A stretch of DNA of 57,333 nucleotides from Flavobacterium odoriferum (GTDB lineage Bacteria; Bacteroidota; Bacteroidia; Flavobacteriales; Flavobacteriaceae): positions 1 to 57,333 of the forward strand of contig NZ_JAMKFA010000020.1 in the NCBI RefSeq assembly GCF_025499515.1, written 5' to 3'. Positions 8,537-17,242 of the stretch are shown piece by piece; position 1 is the first letter of the stretch; every line of letters begins with the position of its first letter. Below the pieces are notes generated by a model. That model saw nothing but the letters and a program-made list of their open reading frames with translations, did not search any database and was not told the DNA's origin. Position numbers and translations under genes: made by a program.

Positions 8537-9421
8537 TTAATTTCTTTTATCTGCACCCCAAAGTAGTTTTTTTCTAATTGTATTTAAAAACGATTCTTCT
8601 TTAAATTCTACAATTGAAATAGTGAATGGTGTTTTTTTAATTTTCACAATAGTGTCTTTTGAAACTGCTGCAATTCTGGAGTCTAATGAAATTAAAAATT
8701 GTTCTTCACGACCAGAAACTCTTAATTCAATTTCGGTGTCGTCAGTTATTACTAAAGGTCTGGCATTTAAATTATGTGGCGCCATAGGTGTTATTACAAA
8801 ACTATTCACATCGGGTGTTAAAACGGGTCCGCCACAACTTAATGAATAACCTGTTGAGCCGGTAGGAGTTGAAACAATTAAGCCATCTGCCCAATACGAG
8901 GTTAAATATTCGCCATCTAAGAAAGTTTCAACAGTTATCATCGAAGTTGTGTCTTTTCGGGCAACCGTTACTTCGTTAAGTGCAAAATCTAAAACCGAAA
9001 AATTTTCATATTCTGGAGTTGTTGTAATGCTTAATAAACTTCTTTTTGAAATACAATATTCTTTTGCCAACACTTTTTGCAACAAGGTTTCAATGTTTTC
9101 AAATTGCACAGTTGCTAAAAATCCTAATCTTCCAGCGTTAATTCCAATAATCGGAATATTTTTATCTCTAATAAATGTGGCTGCTTTCAAGATAGTCCCG
9201 TCGCCACCAATACTAATTAGCGCTTCAAAATCTGTAGTTAATTCTTCATAATTTGAATAACTTGGAAACGATTTGTCAACAATGTTTTTTTCTTGAATTA
9301 TTTTTAAAAAAGCTGCTTCAAAATAAATTGAAACATTATTTGCTGATAAAAAATCAACAACCTTGGCTACAATTTCAGCTGTATTATTTTGATAATATTG
9401 TCCAAAAACGGCTATTTTCAT
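8537..9421 (-). CDS. nadK: NAD kinase
   Basis: The 294-aa enzyme phosphorylates NAD to NADP. The family hallmark GGDGT lies at residues 73-77 with its catalytic Asp. It is followed by GINAGRLGFLA and the second signature DGLIVSTPTGSTGYSLSCGGP near residues 180-200. Length is normal. The gene lies between the CBS protein and the DUF6089-uppS-bamA series on the same strand, 13 bases after the CBS stop, so co-transcription is likely. Confidence 0.95.
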   Translation of the reverse strand: MKIAVFGQYYQNNTAEIVAKVVDFLSANNVSIYFEAAFLKIIQEKNIVDKSFPSYSNYEELTTDFEALISIGGDGTILKAATFIRDKNIPIIGINAGRLGFLATVQFENIETLLQKVLAKEYCISKRSLLSITTTPEYENFSVLDFALNEVTVARKDTTSMITVETFLDGEYLTSYWADGLIVSTPTGSTGYSLSCGGPVLTPDVNSFVITPMAPHNLNARPLVITDDTEIELRVSGREEQFLISLDSRIAAVSKDTIVKIKKTPFTISIVEFKEESFLNTIRKKLLWGADKRN

Positions 9422-9434
9422 AATAATTATTTTC

Positions 9435-10094
9435 TTAAATATTAAGGTATTTATCTAAATAATCAGAACGTTCTTTTAAACTATTCAAATAAGAATCTTC
9501 TTGATGTTCCGAAATAATTTCATACTCATATCTTCTAAACGTTTGAATGATATCATTCAATCCGCTTTGACTAATTTTTATAGTGATTTCTACTTTTCCA
9601 TTAGCAACATTGGAAATGAATAACCCTAAAATCTTAGCATTATTACTTTCAACTATTTGGGCAACTTGACTCATTGAAAATTTATCAACTTCTTTTTCTA
9701 CGATGATAATGCCGCCTTCTTCTTTTAAAAACGGAGTTTCATGCAAAAAACGAATTACATCTTCTAATTCATAATAACCTAAATAATTATTCTTCTCGTC
9801 TAAAACAGGCAATAAATTGGCTTCGTTTTTAGCAAAAACTTCTAAAACATCAAGCCAAATCATGGTCGAACGTACAAAAAAACGTTCAAAATTAAATCGA
9901 CTATCATTTACTTTTGCATCGGCATTCAAAAACTCAACAGCATCTTTGCTCACACATCCAATATAAACACCCTCTTCGGTAACTGGAAAATGCGAATACG
10001 GAAAATCTACAAAAACATCTTGCGCTTCTGCAATAGAATCGGTATGTTTTATAGGCTTTATCTCGTTATTTATGTAGCTATCTAAACTGTTCAT
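9435..10094 (-). CDS. CBS-domain protein
   Basis: The 219-aa soluble protein has two CBS-like motifs in the first 125 residues (AEAQDVFVDFPYSHFPVTEEGVYIGCVSKD and LLPVLDEKNNYLGYYELEDVIRFL). A C-terminal part (IVEKEVDKFSMSQVAQIVES... VEITIKIS) resembles ACT-like regulatory folds. CBS pairs bind adenosyl ligands. The gene is the first in the minus-strand envelope operon and is divergent from pdxJ. The partner it might regulate is not evident from sequence. Confidence 0.85.
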   Translation of the reverse strand: MNSLDSYINNEIKPIKHTDSIAEAQDVFVDFPYSHFPVTEEGVYIGCVSKDAVEFLNADAKVNDSRFNFERFFVRSTMIWLDVLEVFAKNEANLLPVLDEKNNYLGYYELEDVIRFLHETPFLKEEGGIIIVEKEVDKFSMSQVAQIVESNNAKILGLFISNVANGKVEITIKISQSGLNDIIQTFRRYEYEIISEHQEDSYLNSLKERSDYLDKYLNI

Positions 10095-10163
10095 TTTGTT
10101 TGGTGTATTATTAATACCGCAAAATAATCAAAAAATACCATATGTTACCTAATTTATACTTTG

Positions 10164-10171
10164 TATTTTTG
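10164..10171 (+). promoter_or_regulatory. Putative -7 element for pdxJ
   Basis: TATTTTTG at 10164-10171 fits TAnnTTTG and lies 20 bases before the pdxJ start. A good TTG at the -33 position is not seen, so this is a half-match in a divergent intergenic region. Confidence 0.35.
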
Positions 10172-10190
10172 CTAAATTAAAATAAAACTC

Positions 10191-10904
10191 ATGACAAAAT
10201 TATCGGTAAATATTAATAAAATTGCAACATTACGTAATTCAAGAGGTGGAAATGTGCCTGATTTACTGAAGGTTGCCCGCGATATTCAGCAGTTTGGTGC
10301 GCAAGGAATCACCATTCATCCAAGACCTGATGAGCGTCATATTCGTTACCAAGATGCGCGTGATTTAAAATCGGTTGTGTATACCGAATATAATATTGAG
10401 GGAAATCCGCAACATAATTTTATTGATTTAGTTTTAGAATGTAAACCTACACAAGTTACTTTGGTGCCAGATGCTATTGGTGCTTTAACATCAAATGCGG
10501 GTTGGGACACCATTAAACACCAATCGTATTTAACAGAAGTAATTCAGGAATTTCAACGCAATGGAATTAGAACTTCAATTTTTGTTGATGCCGATGAAAA
10601 AATGATTGAAGGCGCAAAAGCAACAGGTACAGAGCGTATCGAATTGTACACGGAATCGTTTGCTCATGAATATGGTTTAGGAAATAAAAATGGAATCAAA
10701 CCTTTTATAAAAGCAGCTATCAAAGCAAATGAGTTAAATATAGGAATCAACGCTGGACACGATTTAAGTATGGATAATATCAAGTTTTTTAAAGAAAATA
10801 TACCTAATTTATTAGAAGTGTCTATTGGTCATGCACTCATTTCTGAGTCTTTATATTTAGGTTTAGAAAATGTGGTAAATATGTATCTTCAAAAATTAAA
10901 ATAA
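10191..10904 (+). CDS. pdxJ: Pyridoxine 5'-phosphate synthase
   Basis: The 237-aa TIM-barrel enzyme condenses 1-deoxyxylulose 5-phosphate with 3-amino-2-oxopropyl phosphate to form vitamin B6 phosphate. Family motifs are visible: LSVNINKIATLRNSRGG at the N-terminus, GAQGITIHPRPDERHI near residue 35, QVTLVPD near residue 87 and LNIGINAGHDLS near residue 185. Length matches the family. The next gene starts 3 bases after its stop, so the two form an operon. Confidence 0.96.
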   Translation: MTKLSVNINKIATLRNSRGGNVPDLLKVARDIQQFGAQGITIHPRPDERHIRYQDARDLKSVVYTEYNIEGNPQHNFIDLVLECKPTQVTLVPDAIGALTSNAGWDTIKHQSYLTEVIQEFQRNGIRTSIFVDADEKMIEGAKATGTERIELYTESFAHEYGLGNKNGIKPFIKAAIKANELNIGINAGHDLSMDNIKFFKENIPNLLEVSIGHALISESLYLGLENVVNMYLQKLK

Positions 10905-10907
10905 GAA

Positions 10908-11678
10908 ATGTTACATTCACGAATAGAAGGAGAAGGAAAGCCATTAATTATCATTCATGGTTTTTTAGGAATGTCTGATAATTGGAAATCTTTAGCAACT
11001 CAGTTTGCAGCACAAGGATTTCAAACGCATGCTTTAGATTTACGAAATCATGGTAAAAGTTTTCATTCTGAAGATTTTAGTTATGAAGTTATGGTTGAAG
11101 ATGTCAAGCAATATTGCAGTTTTCATCAATTAACCGCTATTGATGTGCTTGGACATTCGATGGGAGGAAAAGTAGCCATGTTATTAGCAACTACTTATCC
11201 TGAATTAGTTTCAAAATTGATAGTGGCAGATATTGGTCCAAAATATTATCCTCCACATCATCAAACTATTTTAGCAGGATTAAACGCTATTGATTTTACA
11301 AAAAATCCAAGTAGAAGCCAAGTAGAAGAAGAACTTTCAAAATATATTAGAGATTTTGGAACACGTCAGTTTCTTCTAAAAAGTTTGTATTGGAAAACAC
11401 CTGAACAATTAGCTTTCAGATTTAATTTAAATGTTTTTAATAAAAAAATTGAAACAATCGGAACAGCGTTGCCATTTGAAAATACATTTTCTAAGCTTAC
11501 TTTGTTCTTGCGTGGCGATAAATCAGATTATATAACGGATGCTGATTTTGAAACTATTCTACATCATTTTCCATCATCAAGAATAGAAACAGTAAAAAAC
11601 GCAGGACATTGGTTACATGCCGAAAATCCAGTTGATTTCTATGACTTTGTAATACATTTTCTTAAGAAAAATCAATAA
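10908..11678 (+). CDS. Alpha/beta hydrolase (YbfF-like esterase)
   Basis: The 256-aa soluble hydrolase has an oxyanion-hole HGFLG motif near residue 18 and the nucleophile elbow GHSMGG with Ser84. An Asp is found in the LRGDKSDYI region, and the catalytic His lies in NAGHWLHAENP near the end. The pattern LIIIHGFLGMSDNW and DLRNHGKS are typical of the YbfF/esterase group. The substrate is unknown. It is translationally close to pdxJ and is followed by a perfect-palindrome terminator. Confidence 0.9.
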   Translation: MLHSRIEGEGKPLIIIHGFLGMSDNWKSLATQFAAQGFQTHALDLRNHGKSFHSEDFSYEVMVEDVKQYCSFHQLTAIDVLGHSMGGKVAMLLATTYPELVSKLIVADIGPKYYPPHHQTILAGLNAIDFTKNPSRSQVEEELSKYIRDFGTRQFLLKSLYWKTPEQLAFRFNLNVFNKKIETIGTALPFENTFSKLTLFLRGDKSDYITDADFETILHHFPSSRIETVKNAGHWLHAENPVDFYDFVIHFLKKNQ

Positions 11679-11702
11679 AAAATTATGCATGCATAATTTT
11701 TT
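11677..11702 (+). terminator. Palindromic terminator after the hydrolase gene
   Basis: A perfect 26-base palindrome with core ATTATGCATGCATAAT has six A on the left and six T on the right. It overlaps the stop codon of the hydrolase gene by two bases. Confidence 0.8.
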
Positions 11703-11713
11703 AGTTAAAAAAA

Positions 11714-11743
11714 TTGTAAAATTCATATTTTGTTATAATTTTG
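11714..11743 (+). promoter_or_regulatory. Consensus Bacteroidota promoter for the fadL-like operon
   Basis: TTG at 11714-11716, a 19-base spacer and TAATTTTG at 11736-11743 match the TTG-N19-TAnnTTTG promoter of Bacteroidota. The predicted start, near 11750, leaves a leader of about 43 bases. Confidence 0.7.
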
Positions 11744-11792
11744 AAGTATTGATTATAACAAACAAAGAAAAAAACTAACACATTTTTACATT

Positions 11793-13043
11793 ATGAGAAA
11801 ATTACTTTCTTTAACATTATTGGCTTTGGCTGGCTCTACTGCTTTTGCAGGTGGATATAGAGTAAGTATTCAAGGTCAAAAGCAATTGGCTATGGGACAC
11901 ACGGGTGTTGCAGTAGTAAATAGTGCAGAGGTTGCTTTTTTCAATCCGGCAGGGATGGCTTATTTAGACAAAAAATTCAACTTATCAGTAGGTGCAAACG
12001 GATTATTTGCAAATACAAAATTTCAAAACTCTCAATATGGTTGGGAGGCAGAAACTAAAAACGTAGGAACTCCTTTTAGTATTTATGCAACTTATAAATT
12101 AAATGATTGGTTTACTGCTGGTTTGGCAGTTTATACTCCATACGGAAGTGCTGTTGAATGGGATCAAGATTGGCAAGGAGCTCATTTAGTAAACAATATT
12201 GATTTACAAGCAATTTTCATTCAGCCTTCTATTTCTGTTAGAATTGGAGAACATTTTAGTGTGGGTGGTGGACCAATTTATGCTACTGGGTCAGTAAATT
12301 TTAATAGAAACTTATCTATGAATCCTTTACTTTCGGATTCTGAAGGAAACCCAACGGATGTTACTATAGATGCAAAAGGAATTAACGCTTGGGGTTATAC
12401 AGCTGGATTTATGTTTAATCCAACTGACAAATTAAGAATTGGTATGAATTATCGTTCGGAAATTATTATGGAAGCTCGTGGTGGTGATGCAACTTATAAT
12501 GACACTCCTTCTTTCAATCCATTAGCAAATACAACTTTTAATGCCGATTTACCATTACCTGCAGAATTGACAGTTGGATTATCATACGAAGTAACAGATA
12601 AATGGTTAGTTGCATTTGATTATAATAGAGCAATGTGGAGTGCATACCAAGCTTTAGATGTAGAATTTGGTAATGGGACTTCATCATTAAACCCAAGAAA
12701 CTATAAAAACGTAAGCACATATAGAGTTGGGACACAATACAAAGCAAATGATAAATTTACTTTTAGAGCTGGATGGTATTTTGATGAGAGCCCTGTTCAG
12801 GATGGTTTTTTTGCTCCTGAAACACCTAGAAATGATTCTATGGGATATACTGGTGGGTTAACTTATCAATTAAACAGTAAATTAGGAATTGATTTTTCAT
12901 TCTTATATTTACATTTTGATGAAGTTGATAATTCTTATGATTATTCAACTGACCCTATAACAGGACAACCAAATCCAGATTTTGGAGGAACGTATAAATC
13001 TGTTGTTTTCTCACCAGGTATCGGAATTACTTATGGTTTCTAA
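11793..13043 (+). CDS. OmpP1/FadL family outer-membrane transporter
   Basis: The 416-aa protein has a signal peptide ending AFAGG. It then shows the FadL-family start GYRVSIQGQKQLAMGHTGVA with the NPAGMAYL motif near residue 50. This is the N-terminal hatch of a 14-strand barrel for long-chain fatty acids or other hydrophobic compounds. The barrel continues to a C-terminal aromatic end (GIGITYGF). The next gene, an SGNH lipoprotein, is 18 bases downstream and probably co-transcribed. That pairing suggests lipid or ester uptake with hydrolysis, which is an inference. Confidence 0.93.
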   Translation: MRKLLSLTLLALAGSTAFAGGYRVSIQGQKQLAMGHTGVAVVNSAEVAFFNPAGMAYLDKKFNLSVGANGLFANTKFQNSQYGWEAETKNVGTPFSIYATYKLNDWFTAGLAVYTPYGSAVEWDQDWQGAHLVNNIDLQAIFIQPSISVRIGEHFSVGGGPIYATGSVNFNRNLSMNPLLSDSEGNPTDVTIDAKGINAWGYTAGFMFNPTDKLRIGMNYRSEIIMEARGGDATYNDTPSFNPLANTTFNADLPLPAELTVGLSYEVTDKWLVAFDYNRAMWSAYQALDVEFGNGTSSLNPRNYKNVSTYRVGTQYKANDKFTFRAGWYFDESPVQDGFFAPETPRNDSMGYTGGLTYQLNSKLGIDFSFLYLHFDEVDNSYDYSTDPITGQPNPDFGGTYKSVVFSPGIGITYGF

Positions 13044-13061
13044 TTTTAATAAGAAATAAAA

Positions 13062-14549
13062 ATGAAAAATAAATTTATATATTTAGCTATAATAGCTGCT
13101 GGTTTTGCTTCATGTGAGCCAGAATTTGAAAACGAAGTAGGGGCAAATTACACAGCAGGTGATGCTGATTTTACAACATATGTAGCCGTTGGAAACTCAT
13201 TAACAGCAGGTTATATGGACGGAACGGTTTATAAAAGCGGACAAGCTAATTCGTTTCCTAATTTATTAGCACAACAATTTGCATTAGTGGGCGGTGGTAC
13301 ATTTACTCAACCTTCATTTGAAGAAGATGTGAATAATTTAGGTGGTTTTGCAGGCGTTCCAAATTCAACAAGACGAATCATTGACGCCTCAACAGGAACT
13401 GTTGAAAATATTGCAGGGACACCAACTATTACAACTACATCGCAAGCAACTGCCTATAATAATATGGGTGTTCCAGGAGCTAAATCTTTTCATTTAGGAT
13501 TTCCTGGATATGGTACATTAAACCCATATTTTGCAAGACATGCAACTTCTCCAACAGCTACTGTTATAGGTGATGCCATGTCAAAAAACCCAACTTTCTT
13601 TACCAATTGGATAGGAGCTAATGATGTTTTGTCGTATGCGACTAATGGTGGAGCGCAAGCAGATGGGACTACACCTGCGGCAGACCATAATTTAACAGGC
13701 AATATGAATCCTGCTACTTATGGAAGTAACGATATTACTAATTCAGGTGTTTTTGCAAGTGTATACTCTACGCTTATTAACACATTAACATCAGGTGGTG
13801 CTAAAGGAGTTGTTGCAACAGTTCCAAGTGTAACTTCAATTCCATATTTCACGACTGTTCCTTATAAGCCAGTTCCTTTAGATAATACATTTGCTACACA
13901 ATTAAATAGTGCATATGCCGCTTATAATGGAGGTTTAGATGTTGCTTTCTCAAATGGTTTAATTACAAATGCTGAGAGATTACAAAGAAAGGTTGTTTTT
14001 GTTGCAGGGAAAAACCCAGTAGTAATTGTTGATAGTGATTTAACTAATTTGTCTGGATTAGGTTTGCCTTCTTACAGAATGACAACTTCTCAAGATTTAA
14101 TAGTTTTACCTGCAAGTTCTTTTATTGGAACTACTGTAGGAGGAGATCCGTTAATGATTAATGGAGTAAGTGTTCCTTTAGCAAACAAATGGGTTTTAAC
14201 AGCAAATGAGAAAGCTAAAGTTGCAAGCGCTACTGCTGCTTATAATAACACTATAGTTTCAATAGCATCAGCTAATGATTTAGCTGTGGCTGATATGAAT
14301 TCTATTATGAATCAATTAGTAAATGGTTTACAAATTGAAACAGGGCAAATCTACACTGCAAATTACTTTAGTGGTGTTGCGACAGAAAATAAAGTATTAT
14401 TTTCTTTAGATGGAGTACATCCAAATGCTCGTGGTTATGCTGTTATTGCGAATGAAATTATCAAAGTAATTAACGAACACTACAATGCAAACTTACCATT
14501 ACATTATGTAAATAATTTCCCTGGAATTAATATTGTAGGTTCAAACTAA
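13062..14549 (+). CDS. SGNH/GDSL-family lipoprotein
   Basis: The 495-aa protein starts with a lipoprotein signal (IAAGFASC, Cys18). SGNH block I is VAVGNSLTAGYMDG with Ser46. A GAND motif for block III lies near residue 185, and block V is LDGVHPNARGYAVIANEI near residue 450, containing the Asp and His of the catalytic site. The domain is longer than simple GDSL esterases and has a large Gly/Thr/Ala-rich middle. It follows the FadL-like gene closely, and the pair is probably co-expressed at the outer membrane. The substrate is unknown. Confidence 0.9.
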   Translation: MKNKFIYLAIIAAGFASCEPEFENEVGANYTAGDADFTTYVAVGNSLTAGYMDGTVYKSGQANSFPNLLAQQFALVGGGTFTQPSFEEDVNNLGGFAGVPNSTRRIIDASTGTVENIAGTPTITTTSQATAYNNMGVPGAKSFHLGFPGYGTLNPYFARHATSPTATVIGDAMSKNPTFFTNWIGANDVLSYATNGGAQADGTTPAADHNLTGNMNPATYGSNDITNSGVFASVYSTLINTLTSGGAKGVVATVPSVTSIPYFTTVPYKPVPLDNTFATQLNSAYAAYNGGLDVAFSNGLITNAERLQRKVVFVAGKNPVVIVDSDLTNLSGLGLPSYRMTTSQDLIVLPASSFIGTTVGGDPLMINGVSVPLANKWVLTANEKAKVASATAAYNNTIVSIASANDLAVADMNSIMNQLVNGLQIETGQIYTANYFSGVATENKVLFSLDGVHPNARGYAVIANEIIKVINEHYNANLPLHYVNNFPGINIVGSN

Positions 14550-14570
14550 TATTTTTTTCAAACAAATTTT

Positions 14571-14602
14571 AAAAAAGGCATCATTTTTGGTGTCTTTTTT
14601 TT
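14571..14602 (+). terminator. Terminator after the SGNH lipoprotein gene
   Basis: GGCATCA and TGGTGTC pair as a 7-bp stem with two G-U pairs and a TTTT loop. Six A precede it and eight T follow. Confidence 0.75.
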
Positions 14603-14632
14603 GTAATTTTAAATTTTTAAACAAAAAACAAA

Positions 14633-14977
14633 ATGAATTTTATAATCAAACTTTTAATTAGTACCATCATTGTATTTGCATTGGCTCATTTTCTACCAGG
14701 AGTTGCTGTGGATGATTTAACTTCTGCATTATTGGTTGCTGTAGTTTTAGGTCTTTTAAATACATTTTTGAAACCTATATTGGTTTTCCTAACTATCCCT
14801 GTAACATTAATTACCTTAGGTTTATTTTTGTTAGTAATCAATGCAGTAATTATTTTAATATGCGATTATTTTATTGCAGAATTTCATGTAAATGGGTTTT
14901 TAACAGCCTTAATTTTTAGTGTGTTATTGTCTATTAGTCAATCAATATTGAACAAAATATTTGTTAGCGAAGATTAA
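14633..14977 (+). CDS. Phage holin family IV / YvlD-like membrane protein
   Basis: The 114-aa protein is almost entirely hydrophobic, with four predicted membrane helices. The family's signature is clear: VVLGLLNTFLKPILVFLTIPVTLITLGLF in the middle and ICDYFIAEFHVNGF near residue 82. Despite the database name 'phage holin family', these are common chromosomal proteins and nothing around it is phage-like. Its function is not established. Confidence 0.85.
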   Translation: MNFIIKLLISTIIVFALAHFLPGVAVDDLTSALLVAVVLGLLNTFLKPILVFLTIPVTLITLGLFLLVINAVIILICDYFIAEFHVNGFLTALIFSVLLSISQSILNKIFVSED

Positions 14978-15011
14978 TTTTTAGCGAATTGAATTTCAGT
15001 AAATTAAAAAC

Positions 15012-15042
15012 TTGTTTGGGTTGTAAAAATTCTATAATTTTG
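15012..15042 (+). promoter_or_regulatory. Promoter of tig flanked by an inverted repeat
   Basis: TTG at 15012-15014, a 20-base spacer and TAATTTTG at 15035-15042 form a near-consensus promoter. TTGGGTTG at 15016-15023 and CAACCCAA at 15043-15050 are perfect inverted copies on either side of the -7 element, placed where a repressor could block polymerase. Confidence 0.65.
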
Positions 15043-15078
15043 CAACCCAATTTTTATGGTACTTAAATAAACAGATAA

Positions 15079-16404
15079 ATGAACATTACAAAAACGCAAG
15101 TTGATGCATTAAATGCTATTGTAACAGTAGCAATCGCTAAAGAAGATTATGCTGATAAGGTAAATAAAGTATTAGCTGATTACAAAAAAAACGCCGCTAT
15201 TTCAGGTTTCAGAAAAGGGGCAGTTCCAATGAGTTTGATTCAAAAACAATATGGTAAAGCAGTCTTATTAGAAGAAGTAAATAAAGTATTACAAACTTCG
15301 CTTAATAATTATTTAACTACTGAAAAATTAGATATTCTTGGTAATCCACTTCCAAAAGTTACGGAAAGTATTGATTGGGATGCAGAAAACTTTTCTTTTG
15401 ATTTTGAATTAGGATTAGCACCTCAGTTTTCAGTTGATTTATCTGCTAAAAACAATGTTACTAAATTCAAAGTTATTGCTGATGATAAAATGTTAAACGA
15501 TCAAGTTGATCGTATTGCTAAACAATATGGAAAATTAATTTCTCAAGATAAAGTAGAAGAAGGGTTTGATGTTGTTGGAACATTTACAAACGAAGAAAAA
15601 GGAATCAACGCTCCAGCTAATTTTGGTTTAGATATTTTTGCTGATAAAAAAGCAGCTAAAGCTTTCATCGGAAAAAAAGTAGGTGATGTTGTAACTATCG
15701 GAACTAAAGGTTTATTCGACGATGATCACAAATTAATGGATTACTTAAAAGTAGGTCATGATGATGTGCACGGATTAGATATCACAGTTAATTTCACAAT
15801 TGAGGAAATTAATTCAACCGAAAGAGCTGAATTAAATCAAGAATTGTTTGATAAATTATTTGGAGCTGGAGTTGTTTCTTCTGTTGAAGACGTAAAAGCA
15901 AAAATTAAAGAAGATGCTGAAGCGCAATTTGCACAACAAGCAGATCAAAAATTCTTAAACGACGTGACTGATTTCTTAATCGAAAACACAAAATTTGATT
16001 TACCAGCTGAGTTCTTAAAGAAATGGATTAAAACCATGGGCGAAACGCCACTTTCTGATGAGCAAGCTGAAGAAGAATATGCAAAAGCAGAAAAAGGACT
16101 ACGTTTCCAATTAATCGAAGGAAAAGTAATGGCTGAAAATAATTTGCAAATTACTTTCGAAGATTTAAAAGCGCATACTGCCGAATTAATCAAGAAACAA
16201 ATGGCTCAATTTGGTCAATTAAATCCATCGGATGATGAAATTAACGGAATTGTTGCTCGTGTGATGTCAAATCAAGACGAAGTAAAGCGTTTGTCTGAGC
16301 AAGTAATGAGTGAAAAAATGTTAGGTCTTTACAAAGAAAAAGTTTCGGCTAAAACAAAAGAAGTTAATTACGAACAATTCATCAAAGAAATGTACGGAGA
16401 ATAA
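15079..16404 (+). CDS. tig: Trigger factor
   Basis: The 441-aa ribosome-associated chaperone binds nascent chains. The ribosome-binding loop appears as GFRKGAVP at residues 41-48. A PPIase-like middle domain follows (about residues 150-240: VEEGFDVVGTF to FTIEEIN), though with weak FKBP similarity as usual in Bacteroidota. A long helical C-terminal arm domain runs to the end. It sits immediately before clpP and clpX, the widely conserved tig-clpP-clpX order. A terminator separates it from clpP. Confidence 0.95.
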   Translation: MNITKTQVDALNAIVTVAIAKEDYADKVNKVLADYKKNAAISGFRKGAVPMSLIQKQYGKAVLLEEVNKVLQTSLNNYLTTEKLDILGNPLPKVTESIDWDAENFSFDFELGLAPQFSVDLSAKNNVTKFKVIADDKMLNDQVDRIAKQYGKLISQDKVEEGFDVVGTFTNEEKGINAPANFGLDIFADKKAAKAFIGKKVGDVVTIGTKGLFDDDHKLMDYLKVGHDDVHGLDITVNFTIEEINSTERAELNQELFDKLFGAGVVSSVEDVKAKIKEDAEAQFAQQADQKFLNDVTDFLIENTKFDLPAEFLKKWIKTMGETPLSDEQAEEEYAKAEKGLRFQLIEGKVMAENNLQITFEDLKAHTAELIKKQMAQFGQLNPSDDEINGIVARVMSNQDEVKRLSEQVMSEKMLGLYKEKVSAKTKEVNYEQFIKEMYGE

Positions 16405-16422
16405 TTTCTCACAAAAAATAAT

Positions 16423-16430
16423 TATCTTTG
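16423..16430 (+). promoter_or_regulatory. Putative -7 element for clpP
   Basis: TATCTTTG matches TAnnTTTG. It lies just before the tig terminator hairpin, so a transcript started here (near 16436) would begin inside the hairpin and leave out part of its left arm. Confidence 0.4.
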
Positions 16431-16458
16431 AGCGTCAGACTAGTTTTGGCGCTTTTTT
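16431..16458 (+). terminator. Terminator of tig
   Basis: AGCGTCA at 16431-16437 pairs with TGGCGCT at 16447-16453 with one G-U pair, followed by a T-run. Confidence 0.65.
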
Positions 16459-16513
16459 ATTCTGTATTCAACAGCAGAATTTCTAAATATTAATTATTTA
16501 AACCATACAAAAA

Positions 16514-17170
16514 ATGAACTACGGAAAAGAATTTAAAAAATATGCTACTAAGCATCACGGAGTAAACAGTTTATATTACGATAAAATTGTTGGAAGTATG
16601 ACTCCATATATTATTGAGGAACGTCAATTAAACGTAGCTTCAATGGATGTTTTCTCTCGTTTAATGATGGATAGAATTATCTTCATGGGAACTGGAGTTG
16701 ACGATTATGTTGCCAATATTATTCAAGCACAATTGTTGTTTTTAGAAAGTGTTGATGCTTCTAAAGATATCAGTATTTATATCAATTCACCAGGTGGAAG
16801 TGTGTATGCTGGATTAGGAATTTACGATACAATGCAATTCGTAAAACCAGACGTAGCTACAATTTGTACAGGAATGGCGGCTTCTATGGGAGCGGTTTTA
16901 TTATGTGCTGGAGCAGAAGGAAAACGTTCGGCATTACCACATTCAAGAGTTATGATTCACCAACCATCTGGAGGCGCACAAGGTGTAGCAACCGATATGG
17001 AAATCAACTTGAAAGAAATGTTGAAATTGAAAGATGAATTATATGAAATCATTTCTAAACATTCTGGACAATCGTTCGAAAAAGTGCACAAAGATTCTGA
17101 GCGCGATTATTGGATGATTGCCGCTGAAGCAAAAGAATACGGAATGATTGATGAGGTTTTAACAAGATAA
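16514..17170 (+). CDS. clpP: ATP-dependent Clp protease proteolytic subunit
   Basis: The 218-aa serine protease subunit forms the two-ring Clp barrel. The catalytic triad is visible: Ser124 in GMAASMGAVLL, His149 in RVMIHQPSGG and Asp198 in SERDYW. Substrate-strand motifs INSPGGSVYAGLGIYD are present near residue 90. The N-terminus is about 25 residues longer than the mature E. coli protein, which may be a propeptide. It is followed at 72 bases by clpX, its unfoldase partner. Confidence 0.97.
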   Translation: MNYGKEFKKYATKHHGVNSLYYDKIVGSMTPYIIEERQLNVASMDVFSRLMMDRIIFMGTGVDDYVANIIQAQLLFLESVDASKDISIYINSPGGSVYAGLGIYDTMQFVKPDVATICTGMAASMGAVLLCAGAEGKRSALPHSRVMIHQPSGGAQGVATDMEINLKEMLKLKDELYEIISKHSGQSFEKVHKDSERDYWMIAAEAKEYGMIDEVLTR

Positions 17171-17184
17171 TTTAAAAAGTAATT

Positions 17185-17237
17185 AGTGATTAGTAAAAAG
17201 TAATAAGCTATTTACTAATCACTTTTCACTAATCACT
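17185..17237 (+). repeat. Inverted and direct AGTGATTAGT repeats between clpP and clpX
   Basis: AGTGATTAGTAAA at 17185-17197 is the exact reverse complement of TTTACTAATCACT at 17211-17223, giving a 13-bp stem. Another CACTAATCACT follows at 17227-17237. The spacer contains almost nothing else, and the last copy ends 5 bases before the clpX start, so it could fold over the clpX ribosome-binding region. Confidence 0.75.
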
Positions 17238-17242
17238 AAAAA

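Noticed and set aside
14633..14977. Holin of a lysis module
   Set aside because: The family name includes 'holin', but this YvlD-like protein is a usual chromosomal protein with no endolysin beside it.
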